This document shows positions 1 to 7,735 of a stretch of DNA of 64,000 nucleotides, one piece after another. The stretch lies in contig NZ_BOOC01000002.1 of assembly GCF_016863035.1 (NCBI RefSeq), positions 62,001-126,000 of the forward strand. The letters are read 5' to 3'. Both the position numbers and the translations under genes were made by a program. The stretch is from Microbispora corallina. Its GTDB lineage: Bacteria; Actinomycetota; Actinomycetes; Streptosporangiales; Streptosporangiaceae. Every line of letters begins with the position of its first letter. Positions within the stretch are counted from its first letter, which is position 1. A model generated the notes under the pieces. It was not told where the DNA came from and made no database searches. It saw only the letters and a list, made by a program, of their open reading frames with translations.

Positions 1-465
1 GGCGAACGCCTCCCGGTCAAGGAGTGGCCCGACCGGGAGCTGATGATCACGGCCGTGGACGCGCAGACCGGCGAGTTCGTCGTCTGGACCAGGGACGCGG
101 GCGTGCCGCTCGTGCTCGCGGTCGCGTCGAGCTGCGCCGTGCCGATGGTGTTCCCGCCCGTGGAGATCGACGGCCGCCGGTACGTCGACGGCGGGGTGCG
201 CTCGCCGACCAACGCCGACCTGGCGGCGGGCGCCGACACGCTGGTGATCCTGGAGCCGCTGGGGGCGATGTCGCCGCGGGCCGTCCTGGAGCGCGAGCTG
301 CTCGCAGTGCGGGCGCCCCGCACGCACGTCGTGCAGGCGGACGAGGCCGCGGTCGCCGTGTTCGGGGACAACGTGCTGGATCCGGCCCTGTGGGGGCCCG
401 CGTTCCAGGCGGGGCTCGCGCAGGCGCCCGTCGTCGCCGAGCCGCTGCGCGCCGTCTGGCCCTGA
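1..465 (+). CDS. Patatin-like phospholipase, C-terminal part (5' truncated by window edge)
   Basis: The frame is open from base 1 to the TGA at 463-465 (154 codons), so the start lies outside the window. The visible part carries the second half of the patatin catalytic dyad, a D-G-G motif at residues 63-65 of the fragment (YVDGGVRSPTNADLA). Just before it, at 43-54, is the SSCAVPMVFPPV strand that is typical of bacterial patatins. The G-x-S-x-G nucleophile motif must lie upstream of the window. The family hydrolyses acyl esters of lipids as cytosolic or membrane-associated serine hydrolases. The gene ends 25 bases before a perfect hairpin that also faces the convergent DUF2795 gene. Family assignment is confident; the substrate is unknown. 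Confidence 0.8.
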   Translation, partial: GERLPVKEWPDRELMITAVDAQTGEFVVWTRDAGVPLVLAVASSCAVPMVFPPVEIDGRRYVDGGVRSPTNADLAAGADTLVILEPLGAMSPRAVLERELLAVRAPRTHVVQADEAAVAVFGDNVLDPALWGPAFQAGLAQAPVVAEPLRAVWP

Positions 466-490
466 CGCCTGAACAGGAGACCGGCGCGGT

Positions 491-521
491 GGGAGACCGG
501 CGCGCGCCACGCCGGTCTCCC
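491..521. terminator. Bidirectional hairpin between convergent genes
   Basis: A perfect 12-bp stem (GGGAGACCGGCG, 491-502; complement 510-521) closes a 7-base loop. It sits between the stop codons of two convergent genes and has no clear T-run, as is usual in high-GC actinomycetes. Confidence 0.6.
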
Positions 522-527
522 CGCTGG

Positions 528-725
528 TCACCGGACCTCGGTGACCGCCTTGCTGACCGCGTTCGGGCCGTCGTACTCCCGGTCCGGGATCTTCTCCAGA
601 GCGCCGATCACCGTGTCGTCGGCGCCCTGGTCGCGGGCCGTCTGGATCAGGTCCGACTTCCCGGCCGGGTAGTCCACGCCCTTCAGGTGCTTCTGCAGCT
701 GGATCGGGTTGGGTGCCTCAGCCAT
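528..725 (-). CDS. DUF2795 domain small protein
   Basis: This 65-residue protein begins MAEAPNPIQLQKHLKG. The ATG at 725 was chosen because a GGAGGGAGGAA ribosome site lies just upstream; an in-frame ATG 66 bases earlier has no such support. The pattern of a short 'LQKHLKGVDYPAGKSDLIQTA' helix followed by 'LEKIPDREYDGPNAVSKAV' matches DUF2795, a small helical actinobacterial family of unknown role. It lies 43 bases downstream of the AprA-like flavoprotein on the same strand, so it could be the last gene of that operon or an independent unit. No catalytic residues are recognisable. Confidence 0.75.
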   Translation of the reverse strand: MAEAPNPIQLQKHLKGVDYPAGKSDLIQTARDQGADDTVIGALEKIPDREYDGPNAVSKAVTEVR

Positions 726-768
726 GGGGTTCCTCCCTCCGTCGGCGGTTCCGCTCTTCTCCCTCCGA

Positions 769-3480
769 CTACCCCTCATCTCCAGCGTCACTCAGGGCTC
801 TGCGGGCGTATGCCCGGACGTCCGCGTCGGAGTCCCGCAGCGCCGCGTCCAGCGCCCGGGCGACGTCGGGCCTGCGGGCCCAGCCGGACAGGGCCAGCAC
901 GGCCGCCTTCCTGACGTCGATATGGGGGTCGCCGAGCGCGGCGACCAGCGGCCCGGCGGCCACCGCGGGATCGGCCGAGGCGAGCCCCCGCGCCGCGCCC
1001 ACCCGCACCTGCCAGGCGGGGTCGCGCAGGGCGAGGACCGCCGTCGCGTCGAGGGCCCGGCCCGCCGCCCCGGCCGCCTCCAGGGCCGCGGCCCGCACGA
1101 GCGGGTCGGGGTCGGCGGCCAGCCGGGCGAGCGCGTCCGCCGCGGAGGGCTTGCCGATCGCGCCGAGGCCGCGGGCCGCCCAGACGCGCACCTCCCGGCT
1201 CGGGTCCCCCGCGGCCAGGGCGACCCGGGCGTCGTCGTCGAGCGACACCAGCCCCCGGACGGCCTCGATCCGCACCCGGCCCTCCTCGTCGGCCAGCGCG
1301 GCGCCGAACAGGTCGCCGTCCCCGAGGCGCAGCGCGCGCAGCGTGTCGAGCACGGCCGCCCGGACCGCCGGGTCGGAGTGCCGCGCCGCCGGGCGGAGCA
1401 GGGCGCCGAACGCGGGCGTGGCGGGCAGCACCTCCACCAGTTCCCGCAGCCCGGTCACCGCGGCCCGCCGGACGGTGCCGTGCGGGTCGTCGAGGGCCGC
1501 CACGAGCGCCTCCCCCGCCCCCGCCGGGGCGGTCTCGGTGAGCGTCGCGATCGCGGCCCGCCGGACCTTCGGGTCGGGGTCGGCCAGGTACGGCGCGATG
1601 CGCTCCACGCCGGGCTGCTCCTCGGCCAGCCGCAGCAGGTCGAGGATGCGGGGAGACCGGCCGACCGCCTCGACCGCGAGCCGGCCGCCCCGCGCGGGAC
1701 CGCGCCGCGCGGCCGGGCCGTACGCGCCGACGACGACGGGTTCAGCGGGGCGCGGCTCGAACCCCTCGACCGGCACCAGGTACGGCTCGACCGGCCGCTT
1801 GACGAACTCCATGGCCCCGGCCGCGTTCTTGCGCAGGTTGAGGTGGAAGAGCCACTCGTCGTCGTCGCGGCGCGGCAGGTCGGCGCGGTCGTGGTAGAGG
1901 CCCCACCGGCTCTCGGTCCGCACGAGCGACGACCGGGCGGCCATCTCGGCGCAGTCGCGGATGAACGTGACCTCGGCGCACCGCATCAGCTCGTGGGGCG
2001 TCCGCGCGCCCATCGCCGCGATCTCCTCCCGCATCCGGTCGAACGTCTCCAGCGCGATCTCCAGCTTCGCGCCGGTCTTCGGAGGGGCCACGTAGTCGTT
2101 GACGAACCGCCGCAGCTTGTACTCGACCTGCGGCTGGGGCGGCCCGTCCGGGTTGCGCAGCGGCCGGTAGACCAGCTCGTGGGCCTCGGCGACCTGGTCC
2201 TCGGGAAGGTCCACGAGGGACGTGCCGCGGGCGTGCGCGGTGGCGTGCGCTCCCGCGAGGTCGCCGAACACGAAGGCGCCGATCATGTAGTTGTGCGGCA
2301 CGCAGGCGAGGTCGCCGGCGGCGTACAGGCCGGGGACCGTGGTGGCGGCGTTCTCGTCCACCCACACCCCCGAGGCCGAGTGGCCGCCGCACAGGCCGAT
2401 CTCCGAGATGTGCATCTCGACGTCGTGGGTGCGGTAGTCGTGCCCCCGCCCGGCGTGGAACGTGCCCCGGGTGGGCCGCTCCGTCGTGTGCAGGATGTTC
2501 TCCAGCGCCGTGATCGTCTCGCCGGGCAGGTGGCTGAGCTTGAGGTAGATCGGGCCCCGGGCCGAGGCGATCTCCCTGGCCACCTCGGCCATCATCTGGC
2601 CGGACCAGTAGTCGCAGTCGACGAACCGCTCCCCCCGGCCGTTGACCTGGTAGCCCCCGAACGGGTTGGCCACGTACGCGCACGCCGGGCCGTTGTAGTC
2701 CTTGATGAGCGGGTTGATCTGGAAGCACTCGATGCCGCTGAGCTCGGCGCCCGCGTGGTAGGCCATCGCGTGGCCGTCCCCGGCGTTGGTCGGGTTCTCG
2801 TACGTGCCGTAGAGGTAGCCGCTCGCGGGCAGCCCGAGACGGCCGCTGGCCCCGGTGGCGAGGATCACCGCCCGGGCGGCGACCGTGACGAACCGCCCGG
2901 ACCGGGTGTCGAACCCGGCCACCCCCACGGCCCTGCCGTCCCGCGTGAGGACGCGGACCGGCATCACCCGGTTCTCGATCCGCACCCGCTCGCGGATGTC
3001 CCGGCGGCGCAGCACCCGGTAGAGCACCTTCTTGACGTCCTTGCCCTCCGGCATCGGCAGGACGTAGCTGCCCGAGCGGTGGACGCGGCGGACGTTGTAC
3101 TCGCCGTACTCGTCCTTCTCGAACTTCACGCCGTACCGCTCCAGCCGCCGCACCATGTCGTGTCCCCGGGTGGCGGTGCGCATCACGGTGCGCTGGTCCA
3201 CCACGCCGTCGTTGGCCCGGGTGATCTCGGCGACGTAGTCCTCGGGCGTGGCCTTGCCGGGGATGACCGCGTTGTTGACGCCGTCCATGCCCATGGCCAG
3301 CGCGCCGCTGTGCCGTACGTGCGCCTTCTCCAGGAGGATGACGTCGGCGCCGTGCTCGGCCGCGGTGATGGCCGCCATCGTCCCGGCCGTGCCGCCGCCC
3401 ACGACGAGCACCTCGCACTCCAGGCGGAGCCGGTCGTCCAGGGACGGGATCTCCATGGCCGGGGTGGTCACCGCTGTCAC
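769..3480 (-). CDS. AprA/fumarate-reductase-like flavoprotein with C-terminal HEAT repeats
   Basis: This 903-residue protein starts at a GTG that overlaps the upstream ATPase stop (GTGA, 3477-3480). Residues 26-37 (VVGGGTAGTMAA) form an N-terminal Rossmann FAD motif, with the ribose-binding Glu51 in LLEK. Further on, GGHSASGVWVDENAATTVPGLYAAGDLA resembles the FAD/substrate region of adenylylsulfate reductase alpha (AprA) and of the succinate dehydrogenase/fumarate reductase flavoprotein family. From about residue 620 to 900 there are nine HEAT/PBS-lyase-type repeats with the signature DPxxxVRxAAxxxL, which are absent from ordinary AprA or SdhA. A neighbouring two-cluster ferredoxin would supply electrons, as AprB does for AprA. 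The ABC importer genes suggest the substrate is an imported organic acid, probably a sulfur compound; that is inference. Confidence 0.82.
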   Translation of the reverse strand: MTAVTTPAMEIPSLDDRLRLECEVLVVGGGTAGTMAAITAAEHGADVILLEKAHVRHSGALAMGMDGVNNAVIPGKATPEDYVAEITRANDGVVDQRTVMRTATRGHDMVRRLERYGVKFEKDEYGEYNVRRVHRSGSYVLPMPEGKDVKKVLYRVLRRRDIRERVRIENRVMPVRVLTRDGRAVGVAGFDTRSGRFVTVAARAVILATGASGRLGLPASGYLYGTYENPTNAGDGHAMAYHAGAELSGIECFQINPLIKDYNGPACAYVANPFGGYQVNGRGERFVDCDYWSGQMMAEVAREIASARGPIYLKLSHLPGETITALENILHTTERPTRGTFHAGRGHDYRTHDVEMHISEIGLCGGHSASGVWVDENAATTVPGLYAAGDLACVPHNYMIGAFVFGDLAGAHATAHARGTSLVDLPEDQVAEAHELVYRPLRNPDGPPQPQVEYKLRRFVNDYVAPPKTGAKLEIALETFDRMREEIAAMGARTPHELMRCAEVTFIRDCAEMAARSSLVRTESRWGLYHDRADLPRRDDDEWLFHLNLRKNAAGAMEFVKRPVEPYLVPVEGFEPRPAEPVVVGAYGPAARRGPARGGRLAVEAVGRSPRILDLLRLAEEQPGVERIAPYLADPDPKVRRAAIATLTETAPAGAGEALVAALDDPHGTVRRAAVTGLRELVEVLPATPAFGALLRPAARHSDPAVRAAVLDTLRALRLGDGDLFGAALADEEGRVRIEAVRGLVSLDDDARVALAAGDPSREVRVWAARGLGAIGKPSAADALARLAADPDPLVRAAALEAAGAAGRALDATAVLALRDPAWQVRVGAARGLASADPAVAAGPLVAALGDPHIDVRKAAVLALSGWARRPDVARALDAALRDSDADVRAYARRALSDAGDEG

Positions 3481-4238
3481 AGCTCCTCCAGGATGCGGGC
3501 CCGCAGCGCGCGGGCGTCGTCGGACCCCTCATGGGGGCGCGGGACGTCGTGGACGGCCCGGACCCCGCCGCCGCCGAGCACCGTCACCCGGTCGCCGAGC
3601 AGCAGGGCCTCGTCCACGTCATGGGTGACGAAGACGACGGTGGCGGGCGTGTCGGCCAGCACGCGGACGAGCAGGCGCTGCATCTCGGCGCGGGTCTGCG
3701 CGTCGAGCGACCCGAACGGCTCGTCCATGAGCACCGCGCGGGGCGCCCCGACGAGGGCCCTGGCGAGCTGCACGCGCTGGCGCATGCCGCCCGACAGCTC
3801 CCGGGGAAGCCGCCGCTCGCTGCCGGCGAGCCCGACCCGCTCGATCCACCCGGCGGCGGCCGCGGCCCGTTCGCGCCGGCGTGTCCCGCGGACGGCCAGG
3901 GCGAGCTCGACGTTGCCGCGGACCGTCCGCCACGGCAGCAGCGCGTCGTCCTGGAACACCATCGCGCGCTCGGCCGACGGGCCCCGCACCTCGGCGCCGT
4001 CCGCGAGGACGCGGCCGGCGGACGGCGCGAGCAGCCCGGCGAGGGCGCGCAGCAACGTGGACTTGCCCGAGCCGGACGAGCCCACGACGACGAGGACCTC
4101 CCCCGGCGCGACCTCCAGGGCGACGTCGCGCAGCACCGGGTCGCGCCCGTACCCGAGGGACACGCGGTCGAGGGCGAGCGCCGTCCCCCGCCGGGGCGCG
4201 GGCGTGGCGGGGGCGGCGGACGCGGCGGGAGCCGTCAC
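3477..4238 (-). CDS. NitT/TauT/SsuB-type ABC transporter ATPase
   Basis: This is a 253-residue nucleotide-binding subunit. The GTG start at 4238 overlaps the permease stop by four bases (GTGA), and its own stop overlaps the flavoprotein start. Seen: Walker A GSSGSGKST, Q-loop FQDDALLPW, signature LSGGMRQR, Walker B AVLMDEPFGSLD and switch His in VTHDVDEA. The 'DDALLPWRTVRGNVELAL' block is characteristic of the nitrate/sulfonate/taurine importer ATPases. It should power import with the adjacent permease and lipoprotein binding protein on the cytoplasmic side of the membrane. The substrate cannot be read from the ATPase. Confidence 0.9.
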   Translation of the reverse strand: MTAPAASAAPATPAPRRGTALALDRVSLGYGRDPVLRDVALEVAPGEVLVVVGSSGSGKSTLLRALAGLLAPSAGRVLADGAEVRGPSAERAMVFQDDALLPWRTVRGNVELALAVRGTRRRERAAAAAGWIERVGLAGSERRLPRELSGGMRQRVQLARALVGAPRAVLMDEPFGSLDAQTRAEMQRLLVRVLADTPATVVFVTHDVDEALLLGDRVTVLGGGGVRAVHDVPRPHEGSDDARALRARILEEL

Positions 4239-5143
4239 GATCCGCTCCCCTCGGCCCGGGGCAGCCAGCGGGTGAGCCGGCGCCCGACCAGTTCGACGGC
4301 GCCCGACGTGACCCAGCCGAGCACGCCGATCGTGGCCATGCCGACGATCACTCCCGGGTAGTCGACGACGGTGTACGCCCGCCAGGTGCGGTAGCCCACG
4401 CCGAGCTCGCCCGAGATCATCTCGGCCGAGATCACGCAGATCCAGGCGACGCCCATGCCGACGGACAGGCCGCCGAGGACGCCGGGCAGCGCGCCCGGCA
4501 GGACGACGTTCCACAGCACCCGCCGCCGTCCGCCGCCGAGGGTGCGGACCGCGTCCTCCCACAGCGTGGGCAGCGCCCGTACGGCGTGCCGGGTGCTCAC
4601 CATGATCGGGAAGAAGGCGGCCGCGAACGTGATGAAGACGATGCCCTGCTCGTCGGCGGGGAACAGCAGGATCGCGATCGGGACCATGGCGATCGCCGGA
4701 ATGGGCCGGACCACCTCCAGCGGCGGCAGCAGGACGTCTCCGGCCCGGCGGGACCGGGCGACCAGGACGCCCGTCCCGACGCCGAGGACCGCCGCGAGCG
4801 CGAACCCGGTCAGGATCCGGATCACGCTCTGCGCGAGGTCGAGCCAGTAGAGGCCGGTCCCGAGCTGACGTGCGAGCTCGGTCACGACCTCGGCGGGCGA
4901 GGGCAGCCGGTCGAACCGCAGGCCGATCCGGGCGTCGGCCGCCGTGAGGAGCTGCCACAGCCCGGCCGCGGCGAGCAGAGAGGCGGCCCTGATCGCCCAG
5001 GACGCCGGATCTCCCCGCCGCCCCCTCCGTCCCGTGCGCACGTGCCCCACGACGGGACCGGCGGGCACGGCGGCGTCCGGAGCGCTCGCCTGCGGGGCCT
5101 CCTGCGGGATCGCGATGGCGGGTGTGCCGGTGGCGCCGGTCAT
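4235..5143 (-). CDS. NitT/TauT/SsuC-type ABC transporter permease
   Basis: This is a 302-residue permease. The ATG at 5143 overlaps the stop of the binding protein (ATGA). After a proline-rich cytoplasmic leader of about 50 residues there are roughly six hydrophobic helices. The binding-protein-dependent permease core carries 'PPLEVVRPIPAIAMVPIAILLF' and the EAA-like loop 'TLGGGRRRVLWNVVLPGALPGVLGGLSVGMG'. This arrangement is that of the SsuC/TauC/NrtB family. The long N-terminal leader is unusual but is the only frame with a coupled start. It forms one transporter with the genes on either side. Confidence 0.9.
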   Translation of the reverse strand: MTGATGTPAIAIPQEAPQASAPDAAVPAGPVVGHVRTGRRGRRGDPASWAIRAASLLAAAGLWQLLTAADARIGLRFDRLPSPAEVVTELARQLGTGLYWLDLAQSVIRILTGFALAAVLGVGTGVLVARSRRAGDVLLPPLEVVRPIPAIAMVPIAILLFPADEQGIVFITFAAAFFPIMVSTRHAVRALPTLWEDAVRTLGGGRRRVLWNVVLPGALPGVLGGLSVGMGVAWICVISAEMISGELGVGYRTWRAYTVVDYPGVIVGMATIGVLGWVTSGAVELVGRRLTRWLPRAEGSGS

Positions 5144-6564
5144 CGGGCCGCTCCCCCGGCCGCCGCCCTGAGCGCGTCCTCGTAGCTCACGATCGCGGCC
5201 TTCGGGTGGTCCTCCAGGTAGGCCTCGGCGCCGTCCCGTGTCGTGAACGGCAGGAGGGCGTCGTCCTTCGGCGCCGAGGGGTCGCGCACCCAGACCGAGT
5301 CGCCGGCGAACCAGTGCGTCCCGGTCGCGGCGTCGGGGACGTACGCGGCGCGGACCGTTCTGCCCCCGGCCGCCGCCGCGGCGAGCTGGCGGAGCAGGCA
5401 GGTGGGCGTGGCCGCCGGGCGGGTGTCCTGCTCCCCGGCCAGCCAGATCTCCCCGGCCCTGCCGGGCCCGGAGACCTGCGTGCCGCAGGTGGCGTCCCGC
5501 CCGGTGATGCGCGCCGGGTTGACCGTCGAGGCGGTGTCGGCGTCGTACGAGGGGCCGTACGCCTTCCTGAGCGGCGCGTCGTCGACGAACGCGTCCACGT
5601 CGACGTCCGTGAAGTCGGTGCCGATCTTCCTGAGGTAGGGGACGTCGTGCTCCAGCGCGGCGACGAGCTGCGGCTTGACCGTGACGTCGAAGGTGGAGAT
5701 GCCGTCGCGGCCGTTGTAGAGGTAGACGACCTCGGCCGGCAGCCCGGTGACCTTCGCGACCGACTCGGCCGCCTGCACCGGGTGCTCGTGGAGGTAGCGC
5801 GTGGCGTCGATCTGGGCCTGGAGGAACGCCTGGACGACGTCCGGGTGCCGTTCCGCGTAGGCGTGCCGGACGACGACACCGTGGAAGGTGGGGACGCCGA
5901 GCGCGGAGCCGTCGTACAGCAGGCGGGCCTGCTTCTTGAAGACGAGCAGCCCGGGCCAGGCGACGAACTGGGCGTACCCCTGCACCGTCCCCGCCTGGAG
6001 CGCCGACGCCCCGACCTGCGGGAGCTGGTTGACGGTCTCGACGTCGGCGGCGGGGTCGAGCCCGGCCTTCTCCAGCGCCTGCACGAGCGTGCCGTGCCCG
6101 GCCGAGCCCGCGCTGGCGGAGACCGCGCGGCCCTTGAGGTCGGCCAGCGTCCTCGCCGGCGACGACGGCGGCACGACGACCATGTTGAGCCCGCCGCGCA
6201 GGTTGTAGCCGGTGACCGAGACGAGATCGGTCCTGCCGTCGCCGAGCGGCTGGGTGCGCGAGGCGTTGATCAGCAACGGGTAGTCGCCCATCGAGCCGAT
6301 GTCGATCTTCCCGGCCACCATCTTGGCGGTGATCGGCGCACCGGTGTCGTAGTCCTGCCACTCGACCCGGTACCGGCGGCCGAGCCGCTTCTCCAGCAGG
6401 CCGAGCGAGCGCAGCAGGGTGCCGGCCGTCACCGTGTTGATGGTCTTGGACTGGTAGCCGACGACGACGGTCTCCGCGTCGCCGGATCCCGGGGAGCCGG
6501 AGGCCGCGCCGAGCGAGCACCCGGCGGCGAGGAACGCCACAAGGGCGACGATCATCGTGCGCAT
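5140..6564 (-). CDS. ABC substrate-binding lipoprotein with NosL-like C-terminal domain
   Basis: This 474-residue protein has a lipoprotein signal (MRTMIVALVAFLAAGC, lipidated Cys16), so it is anchored outside the membrane. Residues about 30-345 are a SsuA/TauA/THI5-like periplasmic binding fold (VVVGYQSKTINTVTAGTL...KIDIGSMGDYPLL). That domain is normally about 330 residues, and here 120 extra residues follow. The tail (about 352-474) contains Cys360 and Cys389, 'AAYVPDAATGTHWFAGDSVW' and 'LLPFTTRDGAEAYLEDHP', a pattern resembling NosL, the copper-binding accessory protein of nitrous oxide reductase. The fusion suggests metal or thiol chemistry at the cell surface linked to uptake. The binding-protein call is firm; the NosL resemblance is by eye. 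Confidence 0.82.
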   Translation of the reverse strand: MRTMIVALVAFLAAGCSLGAASGSPGSGDAETVVVGYQSKTINTVTAGTLLRSLGLLEKRLGRRYRVEWQDYDTGAPITAKMVAGKIDIGSMGDYPLLINASRTQPLGDGRTDLVSVTGYNLRGGLNMVVVPPSSPARTLADLKGRAVSASAGSAGHGTLVQALEKAGLDPAADVETVNQLPQVGASALQAGTVQGYAQFVAWPGLLVFKKQARLLYDGSALGVPTFHGVVVRHAYAERHPDVVQAFLQAQIDATRYLHEHPVQAAESVAKVTGLPAEVVYLYNGRDGISTFDVTVKPQLVAALEHDVPYLRKIGTDFTDVDVDAFVDDAPLRKAYGPSYDADTASTVNPARITGRDATCGTQVSGPGRAGEIWLAGEQDTRPAATPTCLLRQLAAAAAGGRTVRAAYVPDAATGTHWFAGDSVWVRDPSAPKDDALLPFTTRDGAEAYLEDHPKAAIVSYEDALRAAAGGAAR

Positions 6565-6580
6565 CGGGGGGTGATCCCTT

Positions 6581-6808
6581 CTATCGCAGCAGGTAGGGGA
6601 TGTTGACGGTCACGGCGTCCGCGGGGCAGCGGTCGGCGCACGGCCCGCAGTACCAGCACTCGTCGACGTGCATGTACGCCTTGCCGGTCTCGTCGCTGAT
6701 GGCGAGGGAGTCGAGCGGGCAAACGTCCACGCAGAGGGTGCAGCCCTCGATGCACAGCGATTCGTCGATCGTCACCGGCACGTCGACGCGGGTGGGGACA
6801 AGGCTCAC
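6581..6808 (-). CDS. AprB-like two-[4Fe-4S] ferredoxin
   Basis: This 75-residue protein has a GTG start, lies 7 bases after the GntR gene and 16 bases before the binding protein gene. Two cysteine clusters are visible: Cys19, 23, 26, 30 followed by Pro, and Cys51, 54, 57, 61 followed by Pro. The first has CX3CX2CX3C spacing rather than the usual CX2CX2CX3C, as in some AprB-type ferredoxins. It should carry two 4Fe-4S centres and pass electrons to or from the AprA-like flavoprotein four genes downstream, in the cytoplasm. Association with that partner is inferred from operon structure. Confidence 0.88.
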   Translation of the reverse strand: MSLVPTRVDVPVTIDESLCIEGCTLCVDVCPLDSLAISDETGKAYMHVDECWYCGPCADRCPADAVTVNIPYLLR

Positions 6809-6815
6809 GGGTGTC

Positions 6816-7559
6816 TCACTCTCGTTCGGTGGTCCTGCTGAGGTGTCCGCGCATGGTCAGGCGGTCGCCGCGGAACCGGATGAACTCCAGGTCGACCGGG
6901 CGGCCGTCCGACAGGTGGGCGAGCCGCTCGACCATGAGCAGCGCGGCGCCGCGCGGCGCGTCCAGCACGGCGGCGGTGTGGGCGTCGGCGTTGACGGCCT
7001 CGATGGTGAGCTCGGCCCTGCCGAGGGGCTGGCCCGCGATGCCCTCCAGCAGGACGAAGACGTCGTTGTGCACGAGGTCGGCGTCGAAGAGCGGCTCGCC
7101 GACGTCGCGCACGAGGTACGTCAGGTCGAGCGAGAGCGGCAGCCCGTTCAGCCGGCGCAGCCGCTCCACGTAGACGACGGGCTCCCCGGCCGGCAGGGCG
7201 AGCCGGGCCCGGACGGCGGCCGGGGGCTCGATGAACCCCATCGTCCTGACCTCGTTGACGACCTCGCCGTGCTCGCTCAGCGTCTCGGCCAGCCCGAGCA
7301 GCCGGTGCAGGCCGTGGGGGAACTTCTCGGCCGCCACCGTGGTCCCCACGCCCGGGCAGCGTTCGATCAGCCCCTCGTCGCGCAGCAGATCGAGCGCATC
7401 CCTGATCGTGTTCCTGGACGTGCCGAACTCGCGGGCGAGGGCCGCCTCCAGCGGGAGGTGCCCGTCGCCGAAGCTCCCGTGCACGATCTCCCTGCGCAGC
7501 AGGTCGGCCACCTGCCGGGCCCGGTCTGCCCGCCTCCGCCGTGTCTCCGCCAGCTCCAT
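6816..7559 (-). CDS. GntR-family (HutC/UTRA) transcriptional regulator
   Basis: This is a 247-residue regulator starting at the ATG at 7559 (MELAETRRRRADRARQ). Residues about 8-75 form a winged helix-turn-helix (LPLEAALAREFGTSRNTIRDALDLLRDEGLI). Residues about 95-240 are the UTRA effector-binding domain of the HutC subgroup. It is the first gene of the minus-strand operon that leads into ferredoxin, transporter and flavoprotein genes, so it is probably an autoregulator of that unit with a small imported ligand as inducer. An in-frame upstream extension (to 7745) crosses the divergent promoter region and is unlikely to be translated. Confidence 0.85.
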   Translation of the reverse strand: MELAETRRRRADRARQVADLLRREIVHGSFGDGHLPLEAALAREFGTSRNTIRDALDLLRDEGLIERCPGVGTTVAAEKFPHGLHRLLGLAETLSEHGEVVNEVRTMGFIEPPAAVRARLALPAGEPVVYVERLRRLNGLPLSLDLTYLVRDVGEPLFDADLVHNDVFVLLEGIAGQPLGRAELTIEAVNADAHTAAVLDAPRGAALLMVERLAHLSDGRPVDLEFIRFRGDRLTMRGHLSRTTERE

Positions 7560-7735
7560 GCCTATAAAGCTAGCTATCAGGTAGGGAAATAGGGATAACG
7601 CGGAGATTGCGCCACTCCCGGACGGCTTTACCGGCCTTCTGGCTGCGGTTTTGTCACGGCTGCGGGAAGAAGCGCCACCTTGGTGAAAGGGAGGAATGTG
7701 AGGGTAGCTAGCGTTCCGTGCCTCTTGCCCATGTG
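7560..7735. promoter_or_regulatory. Divergent promoter region with paired GCTAGC sites
   Basis: This intergenic stretch separates the GntR operon from the symporter gene. It is less GC-rich than its flanks and holds two GCTAGC palindromes, at 7569-7574 (within AAAGCTAGCTATC) and 7707-7712 (within GGTAGCTAGCGTT). Each lies close to one of the two divergent starts, as expected for operators of the adjacent GntR regulator. Promoter boxes could not be assigned with confidence. Confidence 0.35.

Noticed and set aside
709-4275. A 1,188-codon open frame on the plus strand opposite the flavoprotein and ATPase genes
   Set aside because: It is a GC-rich shadow: low-complexity Arg/Gly/Pro/Ala composition, no ribosome site, and full overlap with clear genes on the minus strand.
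4235-6520. A 761-codon minus-strand frame including the permease
   Set aside because: Only its last 302 codons (from ATG 5143) form the permease; the first part is an Arg/Pro-rich shadow of the binding protein gene.
5122-6606. Long plus-strand frame opposite the binding lipoprotein
   Set aside because: Composition and lack of any motif show it is an antisense shadow.
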